Of a stretch of 64,000 nt of DNA, positions 53,493 to 61,992 are shown one piece after another. Below the pieces are notes generated by a model. It did no database searches and was not told where the DNA came from. It worked only from the letters and a program-made list of their open reading frames with translations. The DNA comes from Anaeromassilibacillus senegalensis. Its GTDB lineage: Bacteria > Bacillota > Clostridia > Oscillospirales > Acutalibacteraceae. Position 1 is the first letter of the stretch, and each line of letters begins with the position of its first letter. Position numbers and translations under genes: made by a program. The stretch is taken from positions 372,001 through 436,000 of the forward strand of contig NZ_JAFBIT010000003.1 in the NCBI RefSeq assembly GCF_021531715.1, written 5' to 3'.

Positions 53493-55307
53493 ATGAAAGA
53501 GCTTTTGATGGGCAACGCCGCCATCGGCCTCGGCGCGATCCGCGCGGGCGTCGGCGTCGTCACCGGTTATCCCGGCACACCCTCCACCGAGGTGCTCGAG
53601 ACGATCGCGAAAGCGCGTCCGAACGATGTCTACGTCGAGTGGTCGGTCAATGAAAAGGTTGCGCTCGAGGTCGCGGCCGGCGCGGCGTATACGGGTACGC
53701 GCGCTCTCGTCACGATGAAGCAGGTCGGCCTGAACGTCGCCTCCGACCCGCTGATGAGCCTCGCATACATCGGTATTAAGGGCGGCATGGTCGTGCTTGT
53801 CGCCGACGATCCCGGCCCGATCTCCTCGCAGACCGAGCAGGATACGCGCACCTTTGCGCAGTATGCGAAGCTCCCGGTCTTCGACCCCGCAACGCCCGAG
53901 GAGGCGTACGAGATGATCGGCGAGGCGTTCGATTATTCCGAAAAATACGGCACGCCGGTGCTGTTCCGCCCGACAACGCGCGTCTGCCATGCCTGCGCCG
54001 TGATTGATACGGATGGTGAACGCAGGGAAATTCATGCCGAGGGCTTCACGAAGGATCCGCGCTGGGTTATTTTCCCGCGCCTTTCCACGGCGGCGCACGC
54101 GAAGATCGAAAAACGCAACCCCGAGATCGCGGAGGAGTTTTCCACGTATCCGCGCAACACGGTTGAAAACTGGGGCGCAGATGGCAAAACGGCGAAGCGC
54201 GTGATCGTCACGGGCGGCGTCAACGCGATGTACGTCAAAGAGGCGCTTCTGGCGCTCGGCAGCCCCGATACGCGCGTACTGAAAATCGCGACGCCGTTCC
54301 CGTTCCCGGAAACGCTCGCGACGAACTTCCTCGCAGACGCCGAAGAGGTACTCTGCGTCGAGGAGCTTGACCCCGTGCTCGAGCGCGCACTGCTCAAGCT
54401 CTGCGGCAAGCGCCATCTACACATCACGGTGCGCGGCAAGCTGACCGGCGATGTGCAGGCCGCAGGTGAAAACACGAACGAGAACGTGAAGGCTGTTGTG
54501 GCAAAGTACCTCGGCCTTGAAACCGAAGCGCCCGAAGCGCTGCCGGAAATGCCCGCTCTGCCGGCTCGCCCGCCGGTGCTCTGTGCGGGCTGCCCGCACC
54601 GCGCGTCGTTCTACGCAGTTAAAGTCGCGATGCAGGGCAAAAAGTGCCTCTTTGCGGGCGATATCGGCTGCTACACGCTCGGCAACGCCATGCCGCTCGA
54701 TATGACCGAGACGTGCCTGTGCATGGGCGCGGGCGTCACCATCGGGCAGGGCGTACACCGCGGCGAGCCGGATCGCCATGCGTTCGCGTTTATCGGCGAT
54801 TCCACGTTCTTCCACACCGGCATTCCCGGAGTGATCAACGCGGTCTACAACGGCACCGACCTCACGGTCGTCGTGCTCGACAACTCCACTACCGCGATGA
54901 CCGGCCACCAGCCGCACCCCGGCACGGGTATGACGATGATGGGCGACGTCGCCGAAAAGGTCAGCATCCCGAAGATTCTCGAAGCCGTCGGCGTTTCCGA
55001 TATCCAGATTGTCGACCCGCTCGATCTGCCCGCCGCGATCGAAGCGGCGAAACATGCCTACGACGTGAAGGGCGTCTCGGCGATCATCTACAAATCGCCG
55101 TGTATCGCGGTCACGAAGCCGCGCGGCACAATGACGATCACAGAGAATTGTATCTCCTGCAAAAAGTGCATCAAAGCGCTCGGCTGCCCTGCGATCTACC
55201 GCGAGAGCGGCGAAGTGAAAATTGACGCGACGCTCTGCACGGGCTGCGGCCTGTGCGCCGCAGTCTGCCCGGTGCACGCCATTGAAAAAGGAGGCGCAAA
55301 CGCATGA
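53493..55307 (+). CDS. iorA: indolepyruvate ferredoxin oxidoreductase, alpha subunit
   Basis: 604 residues. Converts aryl pyruvates (indolepyruvate, phenylpyruvate) to aryl-acetyl-CoA with ferredoxin as acceptor. The N-terminal pyrimidine domain includes GYPGTPSTEVLE and EWSVNEKVALEVAAGAA; the C-terminal TPP domain includes AGCPHR, GDIGCYTLG and GDSTFFHTGIPG with NSTTAMTGHQPHPG. Two [4Fe-4S] motifs close the chain (CISCKKC, CTGCGLCAAVCP). The stop overlaps iorB (ATGA). The frame extends upstream inside the peptidase gene, but homology and AAAAGGGG set ATG 53493. Confidence 0.96.
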   Translation: MKELLMGNAAIGLGAIRAGVGVVTGYPGTPSTEVLETIAKARPNDVYVEWSVNEKVALEVAAGAAYTGTRALVTMKQVGLNVASDPLMSLAYIGIKGGMVVLVADDPGPISSQTEQDTRTFAQYAKLPVFDPATPEEAYEMIGEAFDYSEKYGTPVLFRPTTRVCHACAVIDTDGERREIHAEGFTKDPRWVIFPRLSTAAHAKIEKRNPEIAEEFSTYPRNTVENWGADGKTAKRVIVTGGVNAMYVKEALLALGSPDTRVLKIATPFPFPETLATNFLADAEEVLCVEELDPVLERALLKLCGKRHLHITVRGKLTGDVQAAGENTNENVKAVVAKYLGLETEAPEALPEMPALPARPPVLCAGCPHRASFYAVKVAMQGKKCLFAGDIGCYTLGNAMPLDMTETCLCMGAGVTIGQGVHRGEPDRHAFAFIGDSTFFHTGIPGVINAVYNGTDLTVVVLDNSTTAMTGHQPHPGTGMTMMGDVAEKVSIPKILEAVGVSDIQIVDPLDLPAAIEAAKHAYDVKGVSAIIYKSPCIAVTKPRGTMTITENCISCKKCIKALGCPAIYRESGEVKIDATLCTGCGLCAAVCPVHAIEKGGANA

Positions 55308-55870
55308 ACACGATGAACATTCTGCTCTGTGGCGTGGGCGGTCAGGGCACCGTCCTCGCCTCGAAAATCCTTGCCCAGTGCGCGATGAACCGCGGCCTTT
55401 CCGCTCATACGGCGGAGACCATCGGCATGGCGCAGCGCGGCGGCTGTGTCGTCAGCCATGTCCGCATCGGCGACATGGCGTCCCCGCTGATTCCGGAGCG
55501 CTGTGCCGACCTCATCCTTGCGTTTGAGCCGGCCGAGGCTGTCCGCTGTCTGCGGTATCTGAAGCCGGGCGGCGCGGTCGTCGTGAATCGCCGCGCAATC
55601 AAGCCGGTCACCGATTCGCTTCAAGGGCAGTACGATGGCGAAGAAATGCTGCGCTGGCTCGAAAAGAACGCCGAAAACCTGACGGTTTGCGACGGCGACG
55701 CGGTCTGCGCCGCCTGCGGCTCGCCGAAGGTCTTGAACCTTGCGCTGCTCGGCGCGGCCGCCAAGCGCGGCGTGCTCGGCTTTACGGCGGAAGAACTCTG
55801 CCGCGTCATCGATGAGAAAATTCCGGAGCGCTTCCGGGCGCTGAATAAAAAAGCGATTGAGCTGACATAA
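55304..55870 (+). CDS. iorB: indolepyruvate ferredoxin oxidoreductase, beta subunit
   Basis: 188 residues of the gamma-type 2-oxoacid oxidoreductase domain: LLCGVGGQGTVLASKILA at the start, AETIGMAQRGGCVVSHVRIG near 45 and LILAFEPAEAVR near 75. It completes the IorAB enzyme and is coupled to iorA by a four-base overlap. A GH13 gene follows 12 bp later. Confidence 0.95.
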   Translation: MNTMNILLCGVGGQGTVLASKILAQCAMNRGLSAHTAETIGMAQRGGCVVSHVRIGDMASPLIPERCADLILAFEPAEAVRCLRYLKPGGAVVVNRRAIKPVTDSLQGQYDGEEMLRWLEKNAENLTVCDGDAVCAACGSPKVLNLALLGAAAKRGVLGFTAEELCRVIDEKIPERFRALNKKAIELT

Positions 55871-55882
55871 AAGGAGAACACC

Positions 55883-57187
55883 ATGTGGGCAGATGAAACC
55901 ATATTCTATCAGATTTATCCGATGGGCTTTTGCGGCGCACCGCGGGAGAACGACGGCGTGTGCGTGAACCGTATCGGAAAGGTCGCGGACTGGATTCCGC
56001 ATCTCAAGAAGCTGCATGTCGGCGCCGTGTATTTTTCGCCGGTCTTTGAATCGGACAGCCACGGCTACGACACGCGTGACTACACGAAGATCGACTGCCG
56101 CCTCGGCACGAACGAGGACTTTGCGGCGGTCTGCCGCGCGCTGCATGAAAACAACATCCGCGTCGTGCTCGACGGCGTGTTCAACCACGTGGGGCGCGGC
56201 TTCTTCGCGTTCCGTGACGTGCAGGAGAAGCGCTGGGACTCGCCGTACAAGGACTGGTTCCGCATCGATTTCGGCGGCAACTCCGCCTATAACGACGGCT
56301 TCTGGTACGAGGGTTGGGAGGGGCACTACGAGCTCGTGAAGCTGAACCTCCAAAACCCCGCCGTCGTCGATTACCTCTTGTCCTGCGTCGGCGGGTGGAT
56401 CCGCGAATTCGGCATCGACGGCCTGCGGCTCGACGTCGCCTATATGCTCGACGAAAATTTTATGCGCCGCCTGCGGTCGTTCTGCGATGCACAGAAGCCG
56501 GATTTTGTTCTCATCGGCGAGATGATCCACGGCGATTATAACCGCATTACCGCGCCCGGCGTGCTGCACAGCGTGACAAACTACGAGTGCTACAAGGGGC
56601 TCTACTCCGCGTTCAATTCGATGAACCTCTTTGAGATCGCGCACTCGCTCGGTCGGCAGTTCGGCCCCGAACCGTGGACGCTCTACCGCGGCAAGCACCT
56701 GATGAATTTCGCCGACAACCACGACGTCACGCGCGTCGCGAGCATTTTGACGGACAAGAACCAGCTCACGCCGCTTTACGGGCTGCTGTTCGCGATGCCC
56801 GGGATGCCCTGCCTGTACTACGGCAGCGAATGGGGTGCGCTGGGTGAAAAGCGCGACGGCGATGACGCGCTGCGCCCCTGCTTTGAAAAGCCCGAGGAGA
56901 ACGCGCTCACCGAAGCGATCGCGCGCTTTGCGTCGGTCAAGACGCAGAGCCGCGCCCTGAACTGGGGCGATTACCGCAACATCACGATCCAGAACAAAAA
57001 CCTGCTCTTTGAGCGCGCTTGCGAGGGGGAGACCGTGTTCGTCGCGGTCAATGCCGAAAATGCGCCCTGCACGGTCGACGCGCGCGGCACATTCGACGCC
57101 GAGGACCTTCTCACCGGCGAGCGCGTACATATCGACGGCGCCGTGCCGCTCGAGCCGTACGCCGTGCGATATCTGCGCAGAGTGTGA
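55883..57187 (+). CDS. GH13 alpha-amylase family glycosidase
   Basis: 434 residues without signal peptide, so cytoplasmic. The (beta/alpha)8 barrel has conserved regions VVLDGVFNHVG (I), GLRLDVAYML with the nucleophile Asp (II, about 183), LIGEMIH with the acid/base Glu (III, about 212) and FADNHDVTR (IV, about 276). It resembles cyclomaltodextrinase/neopullulanase-like enzymes that act on short alpha-glucans but lacks their N-terminal domain. It sits 12 bp after iorB, with no metabolic link known. Confidence 0.92.
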   Translation: MWADETIFYQIYPMGFCGAPRENDGVCVNRIGKVADWIPHLKKLHVGAVYFSPVFESDSHGYDTRDYTKIDCRLGTNEDFAAVCRALHENNIRVVLDGVFNHVGRGFFAFRDVQEKRWDSPYKDWFRIDFGGNSAYNDGFWYEGWEGHYELVKLNLQNPAVVDYLLSCVGGWIREFGIDGLRLDVAYMLDENFMRRLRSFCDAQKPDFVLIGEMIHGDYNRITAPGVLHSVTNYECYKGLYSAFNSMNLFEIAHSLGRQFGPEPWTLYRGKHLMNFADNHDVTRVASILTDKNQLTPLYGLLFAMPGMPCLYYGSEWGALGEKRDGDDALRPCFEKPEENALTEAIARFASVKTQSRALNWGDYRNITIQNKNLLFERACEGETVFVAVNAENAPCTVDARGTFDAEDLLTGERVHIDGAVPLEPYAVRYLRRV

Positions 57188-57267
57188 GATAGAAGATAAC
57201 CCCGCAGCGCCGTTTTGGGATATCTGCGAAGCCGATCCGGCGCATTTTTGGGAGGTTGACTTAGCGT

Positions 57268-58026
57268 ATGTATTGTGACATATCCCGAGACAGGGAATAT
57301 ATCGACAGTCTGAAGGATTTTATCGCAGAGACATACGGGTATCCGGGCCACCGCCGTAACGCCGGCAAAACGCGCGACGGGCAATTGTGCTCGGCGTTTC
57401 GTTCCGGCGTGCTGGGACTGTTTGCATGGATCGACGGCGAAAACGTGGAAACGGATGAAACGAAAACGCCGGAATATCAGCTTTTGTGCAGGATCTATTC
57501 GCTGACAAAGCCGGGATTTCCGATTCCTGCCGCGGATTTTTCCGTGCAGGCGGTGTCACGGTTTTATGAAAGCTGGGATAAGTTGAAAAGTGCCCCGAAA
57601 ACCAGGGGCGGAGACGCGATCCTTTCTGTCTTCGAACAGCACAAAGACAGAATTGTGCATTGCGCTTCCCGCCTTTCCCATTTCGCATCCGTCTGCCGAA
57701 AGGATACCGGCAATTTTTTCATAGGGCACGGTAAGCATTATATCGTGGACTGGGACGAGGTCATGTATGCGCCCTTGGAACGGGATGCCTGGGTGATGTG
57801 CTGCCATGCGTGGGCGAGGGAATTGTTTGACAACACGCTGCGGGAACACGGCATAGCCTACAAGCTGCGTCCGGAACGCCTGGCCTTCTACTGCTACCAC
57901 ATGTTCTTTTTCTATCTCGATGAGTTCATGGAGTGTCTCTCTTTTTGGGATATGAGCAAACGGGTACAAGGCTACCTGGAAGACGGATGGATCGAGGAGC
58001 GGACCTTGTTCGCCGATACAATCTGA
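57268..58026 (+). CDS. aminoglycoside phosphotransferase-fold protein, apparently N-terminally truncated
   Basis: 252 residues. The C-terminal lobe is recognisable: KDTGNFFIGHGKHYIVDWDEVMYAPLERDAW has the catalytic-loop Asp and Asn and the metal-binding D-W-D, and LGLFAWIDGENVETDE matches the hinge region of the APH kinase-like fold. The ATP-binding N-lobe with its Lys is not found, the usual H before the catalytic Asp is Arg, and an in-frame TAG sits just upstream at 57262. It may be a decayed or minimal kinase. GGGAGG is 12 bases from the ATG, which is long. The gene is less GC-rich than its neighbours. Confidence 0.7.
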   Translation: MYCDISRDREYIDSLKDFIAETYGYPGHRRNAGKTRDGQLCSAFRSGVLGLFAWIDGENVETDETKTPEYQLLCRIYSLTKPGFPIPAADFSVQAVSRFYESWDKLKSAPKTRGGDAILSVFEQHKDRIVHCASRLSHFASVCRKDTGNFFIGHGKHYIVDWDEVMYAPLERDAWVMCCHAWARELFDNTLREHGIAYKLRPERLAFYCYHMFFFYLDEFMECLSFWDMSKRVQGYLEDGWIEERTLFADTI

Positions 58027-58034
58027 TTTTCGCC

Positions 58035-58077
58035 TGATCGTGCCGCGCTCTGCGCGTTCCGTAAAGCGGGACGATCA
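58035..58077. repeat. inverted repeat after sigE
   Basis: A 12-bp stem with one mismatch (58035-58046 with 58066-58077) lies between the convergent APH-like gene and sigE. No T tract follows on either strand, so terminator activity is uncertain. Confidence 0.4.
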
Positions 58078-58081
58078 AGGC

Positions 58082-58798
58082 TCATCCTGCCTTTTCCAGA
58101 TCCTTTCTCAGCCGCTCGATGATGCGCTTTTCAAGGCGCGAGATGTAGGACTGCGAGATGCCGAGCGTATCGGCGACCTCCTTCTGCGTGTGCTCGCGCC
58201 CGTTGTGCAGGCCGAAGCGCAGCTCCATGATCTGCCGTTCGCGCGGCTGCAGACGGGCGACGGCCTCGAGCAGCACCTGCTTTTCGGCCTCCTGCTCGAC
58301 GCCGCGGTTTACAACGTCCGGGTCGCTGCCGAGCAGGTCCGAGAGCGAAAGCTCGTTGCCGTCCCAGTCGACGTTCAGCGGGTCGTCGAGAGAGACCTCG
58401 TTTTTGAGCTGGGCGCTCTTTCTGAGGTACATCAGAATTTCGTTTTCAATACAGCGTGAGGCGTACGTCGCGAGCTTGATGTTGCGCTCCACGCTGAATG
58501 TATTTACGGCCTTAATCAGCCCGATGGTGCCGATGGAGATCAGATCCTCCACATTCGCGCCGGGAGACTCGAACTTTTTCGCGATATAGACGACGAGCCG
58601 CAGGTTGTGCGTGATCAGCGGGTCGCGCGCGCCGGGCTTGCCTGCGCGGATGTCCTGCAGCACGCGCTGCTCCTCCTCGCGCGTCAGCGGCGGGGGCAGC
58701 GTTTCGGGGCCGTTTATGTAGTGGCATTCGTCGCGGTTGAGCCGAAGAAGCAGCCGCGCGAAGAACAGGCGGCATTTCTGAAAGAGAGCAGTCAGCAT
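58082..58798 (-). CDS. sigE: sporulation sigma factor sigma-E
   Basis: 238 residues. The N-terminal pro-sequence with a hydrophobic helix ([17 protein letters not shown]) is followed by the invariant ALPPPL-like stretch ETLPPPLT, then region 2 ([45 protein letters not shown]) and region 4 ([35 protein letters not shown]). It directs mother-cell transcription after cleavage by SpoIIGA. The start overlaps spoIIGA by seven bases (ATGCTGA). Confidence 0.97.
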   Translation of the reverse strand: MLTALFQKCRLFFARLLLRLNRDECHYINGPETLPPPLTREEEQRVLQDIRAGKPGARDPLITHNLRLVVYIAKKFESPGANVEDLISIGTIGLIKAVNTFSVERNIKLATYASRCIENEILMYLRKSAQLKNEVSLDDPLNVDWDGNELSLSDLLGSDPDVVNRGVEQEAEKQVLLEAVARLQPRERQIMELRFGLHNGREHTQKEVADTLGISQSYISRLEKRIIERLRKDLEKAG

Positions 58799-59646
58799 GA
58801 AAATCGATCCTTTCTCTGTTGATGGAGCGCAGGGGCGAGCTCCGCGCCGACGAGCGCGGAAAACGACCCTGCGGAAAGCGGACGGTCGGATACGGCGATC
58901 CAGCAGTCGGCGGGCGTGCCGGAAAGCGCGGCGCAGTCCGGGCGGAAGGCCGGGAGCAGACCGTCCGCGCCGAGCGAAGTGAACGGCACGAGCCGAAGGC
59001 CCGGCCCGGGCGGGGCGTCGGGCTTGCCGAAATCCGGCGGGAGAAGCTCACCAAGTGCGCGGCGCTCCGCCACGATGACCGGCAGCCCGGAGAATGGCTC
59101 GCGCAGCGTGAGGCCCGTATCGGTTTTCGCCGGAAGCGAAGCGCTTTTTCCGTCGAGCGTGACGGTCAGCGTCGAAAAAAGCACGTCGGGTTCGCGCTTG
59201 CGGAAGAGCCGGTCGAAAAGGTACAGCACGCCGTACGCGGCGCAGGTCAGAAGCACGAGCGCGGGCGCGGAGATGTCGAAGTACACCGCGCCATTTGAAA
59301 GCAGCACGCCCCGCAGCGGCAGCACGCATTGCGCGAGCAGCAGAAGCCCGGAGAGCGCCGCGCCGAAGAGCAGGAGCAGAAACGCGGCCTTGAGGAGCGT
59401 TATGATCGGCTTTGGCGCAAAGGCCGCCGCCGCGAGCGCCAGCGCTTCCATGGCGCCGAGCAGCAGGAGCGGGAAGCCCCGGATATCCGGCAGCAGCGCG
59501 CAAAGCCCGAACACGCCGCCGAGCAGAGCTGCCAGCAGAAAGCGCCCTTTCCCGAGCGGCAGGCGCAGAAAGCGCCGGACGGCGGCGAGCAGCAGCGCAT
59601 CCACATAGAGATTCACGATGAACAGAATATCCGCGTAAACGGTCAC
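58792..59646 (-). CDS. spoIIGA: sigma-E processing aspartic peptidase
   Basis: 284 residues. Five N-terminal helices start with [19 protein letters not shown], typical of SpoIIGA. The cytoplasmic protease part has the active-site D in [18 protein letters not shown] near 176 and the later [10 protein letters not shown]. It cleaves pro-sigma-E in the mother cell after a forespore signal. The GTG start at 59646 has GGAGG seven bases upstream. Downstream sigE is co-transcribed. Confidence 0.93.
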   Translation of the reverse strand: MTVYADILFIVNLYVDALLLAAVRRFLRLPLGKGRFLLAALLGGVFGLCALLPDIRGFPLLLLGAMEALALAAAAFAPKPIITLLKAAFLLLLFGAALSGLLLLAQCVLPLRGVLLSNGAVYFDISAPALVLLTCAAYGVLYLFDRLFRKREPDVLFSTLTVTLDGKSASLPAKTDTGLTLREPFSGLPVIVAERRALGELLPPDFGKPDAPPGPGLRLVPFTSLGADGLLPAFRPDCAALSGTPADCWIAVSDRPLSAGSFSALVGAELAPALHQQRKDRFSC

Positions 59647-59673
59647 AGCCCCGCCTCCCTTCGCATACCATAC

Positions 59674-59709
59674 AGTATACGAGCGGGACAAATCTCCATT
59701 GTGTCGTTT
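59674..59709 (-). promoter_or_regulatory. candidate spoIIG promoter with Spo0A-box-like site
   Basis: On the minus strand a TATACT (59674-59679) lies 27 bases before the start codon. About 24 bases further upstream, TGTCGTT (59703-59709, plus strand) is close to the Spo0A box TGTCGAA. Known spoIIG promoters have Spo0A sites here. Weak evidence. Confidence 0.35.
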
Positions 59710-59740
59710 TCTGCGGCGGAAAAATTTTTTTAAAAGTGCT

Positions 59741-59769
59741 TGACATTTTGGGGATTCTGCAATAAAATA
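59741..59769 (+). promoter_or_regulatory. promoter of the T-box transcript
   Basis: TTGACA (59741-59746), 17-nt spacer, TAAAAT (59764-59769), immediately before the T-box leader. Confidence 0.75.
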
Positions 59770-59775
59770 CAGACA

Positions 59776-60048
59776 AGTTCATAAAAGAAACCTATGAAGC
59801 GGAGATCAAGTCGGGGTAAGCGCCCACAGAGAGCAGGCGGTGGTGGAAGTCCTGCGGAAATGCTGACCGATAAATGGACCGCTGAGGGCAAGGCGAAAGG
59901 CGACGAGTAGCTGCGACGCGTGCCGGCGTTACTGGCAGAAAATGTGTTGGCATTTTTGTTAGAGCGGGCGCTCCGGCGTCAAGTAAGGTGGTACCGCAGA
60001 AAAGTTTCTGTCCTTATACGTGCATTGGCACGTGTGAGGGCTTTTTTA
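59776..60048 (+). ncRNA. tryptophan-specific T-box leader
   Basis: The gap of about 500 bases before the broken transporter holds a T-box. Stem I has CAGAGAG and GGTGGTGGAAGTCC; the specifier loop reads AAATGGACCGCTGAGGGC, giving codon TGG (Trp) at 59875-59877. The T-box sequence AGGTGGTACCGC is at 59986-59997, and the competing terminator (60012-60039 stem plus T6) follows. Uncharged tRNA-Trp would allow readthrough. A Trp specifier agrees with the TrpP-like remnant downstream. Confidence 0.92.
60012..60047 (+). terminator. T-box terminator
   Basis: A 12-bp stem with two G-U pairs (60012-60023 with 60028-60039) has a 4-nt loop and a T tract; it is the off-state structure of the T-box. Confidence 0.85.
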
Positions 60049-60157
60049 TTTTCCGGATCCTTTTCCCGCTTTCGTTCAGGGTTTATGAACTCCCCGGCCA
60101 ACGAAATATTTTATTTTATGTGCCCGAGGGTGTCCCCGAGCGAAAGGAGTTTTCATC

Positions 60158-60624
60158 ATGGCAAACACAACAGAGATCAGAACAGCGGAAAAAAGAGTTG
60201 TGAAGGAAGACGGCAAGGCCGCGGCGGAAATGCGCAGCCTGATCCTCACGGCGGTGCTGCTTGCAGCGGGCGCGGTGCTCAAGTTCTTCGCAGGCTCCAT
60301 CATCAACATCGGCGGCATGAAGCCGAATTTCATCATCGCGATGTACAGCCTCGCGATTTTGCTGATCCGTCCGACGCTCCCGCGCGCGGCGTCGCCTTCG
60401 ATACAAAAAATCTCTTCAAAAAGCTCGGCCTGATTCTGCCGCTGTGCATGCCGCTGCTGCTCTCTTCGGTCAGCCGCATTCACGATGTCGCTTCGGCGGC
60501 AGAGATGCGCGGCTTTCTTCTGCGCACGCGGGAGAGCCAGAGCCGGCCGTATCGGTTTAAAATCCATGATCTTCTCGCGGCGCTCATCGCCGCAGCGCTC
60601 GTCACACTGGGCGTTTTACTCTGA
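60158..60624 (+). pseudogene. deletion chimera of a TrpP-like tryptophan transporter and EcfT
   Basis: The first frame (ATG 60158) encodes about 70 residues of a TrpP-like membrane protein (MRSLILTAVLLAAGAVL, then IINIGGMKPNFIIAMYSLAIL), then runs out of phase to a stop at 60433. In another frame, from about 60375 to 60624, the C-terminal part of an ECF-transporter EcfT protein is readable (FKKLGLILPLCMPLLLSSV, then SAAEMRGF). The natural reading is a deletion that removed the rest of trpP, any ATPase genes and the front of ecfT, leaving two joined ends out of frame. It follows the Trp T-box. Confidence 0.8.
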
Positions 60625-60645
60625 ATTTGGAAAGGATGCATCCCC

Positions 60646-61875
60646 ATGAAAATGAATTCCGAACAACTCACTTTGATTCAGAACCAGATGAAGCGCCTCA
60701 AGGCACTCCCCGGCGGCTTCTACCAGAAAAAGTTCGACGGCATCGATGTGATCCGCGACCAGGCGGATTTCGAGAAGCTGCCGTTTACAAACAAGGAGGA
60801 GCTGCGCGACGCGTATCCGCTCGGCATCGCCGCGGTGCCCGAGGAGGAGATCGTGCGCATCCATTCGTCCTCCGGTACGACCGGCACGCCGGTCATCATT
60901 CCGTACACGAAGCAGGATGTCGACGACTGGGCGGAGCTTTTCAAGCGCTGCTACGAGATGGCGGGTATCACAAACCGCGACCGCATCCACGTCACGCCCG
61001 GCTACGGTCTGTGGACGGCGGGCATCGGCTTCCAGAACGGCGCGGAGAAGCTCGGCGCGATGGTCATCCCGATGGGCCCCGGCAATACGGACAAGCAGAT
61101 CCGCATGATGCAGGACATGAAGAGCACAGTGCTTTGCGCCACCTCGTCCTACGCGCTGCTGCTCGCCGAGGAGATTGAAAAGCGCGGCATCAAGGACACG
61201 ATCCACCTCAAAAAGGGCGTCATCGGCAGCGAGCGCTGGGGCGACAAGATGCGCCGCCGCATCGCGAATGAGCTTGGCGTCGAGCTGTACGACATCTACG
61301 GCCTGACCGAGGTGTACGGCCCGGGCATCGGCATGAGCTGCAAGCATCAGTGCGGCATGCACTACTGGGACGACTTCGTGTATTTCGAGATCATCAACCC
61401 GAAGACCGGCGAGGTGCTGCCGGATGGCGAATACGGCGAGCTCGTCATCACGACGCTCCGGAAGCAGGGCGCGCCGCTGATCCGCTACCGCACGCACGAC
61501 CTCACGCGCATCATCCCCGGCGAATGCGCCTGCGGTTCGAAGTTCCCGCGCATCGACATCCTGATCGGCCGCAGCGACGACATGGTGAAGGTCAAGGGCG
61601 TCAACATTTATCCCGGCCAGATCGAGGACGTTCTGCGCGACATTCCGGGCGTTTCGAGCGAGTATCAGGTCATGATCGACCACCTGTACGGCAAGGACAT
61701 CATGACGCTGTTCTTCGAGACCGATCCCGGCGTCGACCGCGAGGCGGTGGGGCTCGAGGTGCAGCGCGTGTTTAAGGCGCAGGTCGGTCTGACGATCATC
61801 CCGAAGCCGGTCGCCATCGGCGAGCTGCCGCGCAGCGAAAAGAAATCCACCCGCGTGTTCGACAACCGCTACTAA
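60646..61875 (+). CDS. paaK: phenylacetate-CoA ligase-like enzyme
   Basis: 409 residues of the PaaK adenylate-forming family: the ATP loop HSSSGTTGTPVIIPYT (about 74), YDIYGLTEVYGPG (about 216), IRYRTHDLTRI and the C-terminal GRSDDMVKVKGVNIYP with the Lys region. It joins phenylacetate or indoleacetate to CoA, or runs in reverse to make ATP from arylacetyl-CoA. The pairing with iorAB upstream suggests fermentation of aromatic amino acids to aryl acetates. AAAGGA nine bases upstream supports ATG 60646. Confidence 0.94.
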   Translation: MKMNSEQLTLIQNQMKRLKALPGGFYQKKFDGIDVIRDQADFEKLPFTNKEELRDAYPLGIAAVPEEEIVRIHSSSGTTGTPVIIPYTKQDVDDWAELFKRCYEMAGITNRDRIHVTPGYGLWTAGIGFQNGAEKLGAMVIPMGPGNTDKQIRMMQDMKSTVLCATSSYALLLAEEIEKRGIKDTIHLKKGVIGSERWGDKMRRRIANELGVELYDIYGLTEVYGPGIGMSCKHQCGMHYWDDFVYFEIINPKTGEVLPDGEYGELVITTLRKQGAPLIRYRTHDLTRIIPGECACGSKFPRIDILIGRSDDMVKVKGVNIYPGQIEDVLRDIPGVSSEYQVMIDHLYGKDIMTLFFETDPGVDREAVGLEVQRVFKAQVGLTIIPKPVAIGELPRSEKKSTRVFDNRY

Positions 61876-61882
61876 AACACAT

Positions 61883-61918
61883 ACGGCTCGTGCTTCCCGA
61901 CGGCACGGGCCGTTTTTT
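61883..61918 (+). terminator. intrinsic terminator after paaK
   Basis: An 11-bp stem with one G-U pair (61883-61893 with 61903-61913) is followed by T6. Confidence 0.85.
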
Positions 61919-61919
61919 C

Positions 61920-61947
61920 TTGACAAACTTCTGCGGCCTGTTATACT
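61920..61947 (+). promoter_or_regulatory. promoter of the lipoprotein gene
   Basis: TTGACA (61920-61925), 16-nt spacer, TATACT (61942-61947), directly after the paaK terminator. Confidence 0.7.
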
Positions 61948-61992
61948 GAAGATAGCGGGGCTATCCCCGGCCGAATGAAAGGAGTCTGCAAA

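Noticed and set aside
55196-57130. 644-codon minus-strand open frame opposite iorB and the GH13 gene
   Set aside because: Low-complexity composition, no ribosome site, and both plus-strand genes are certain.
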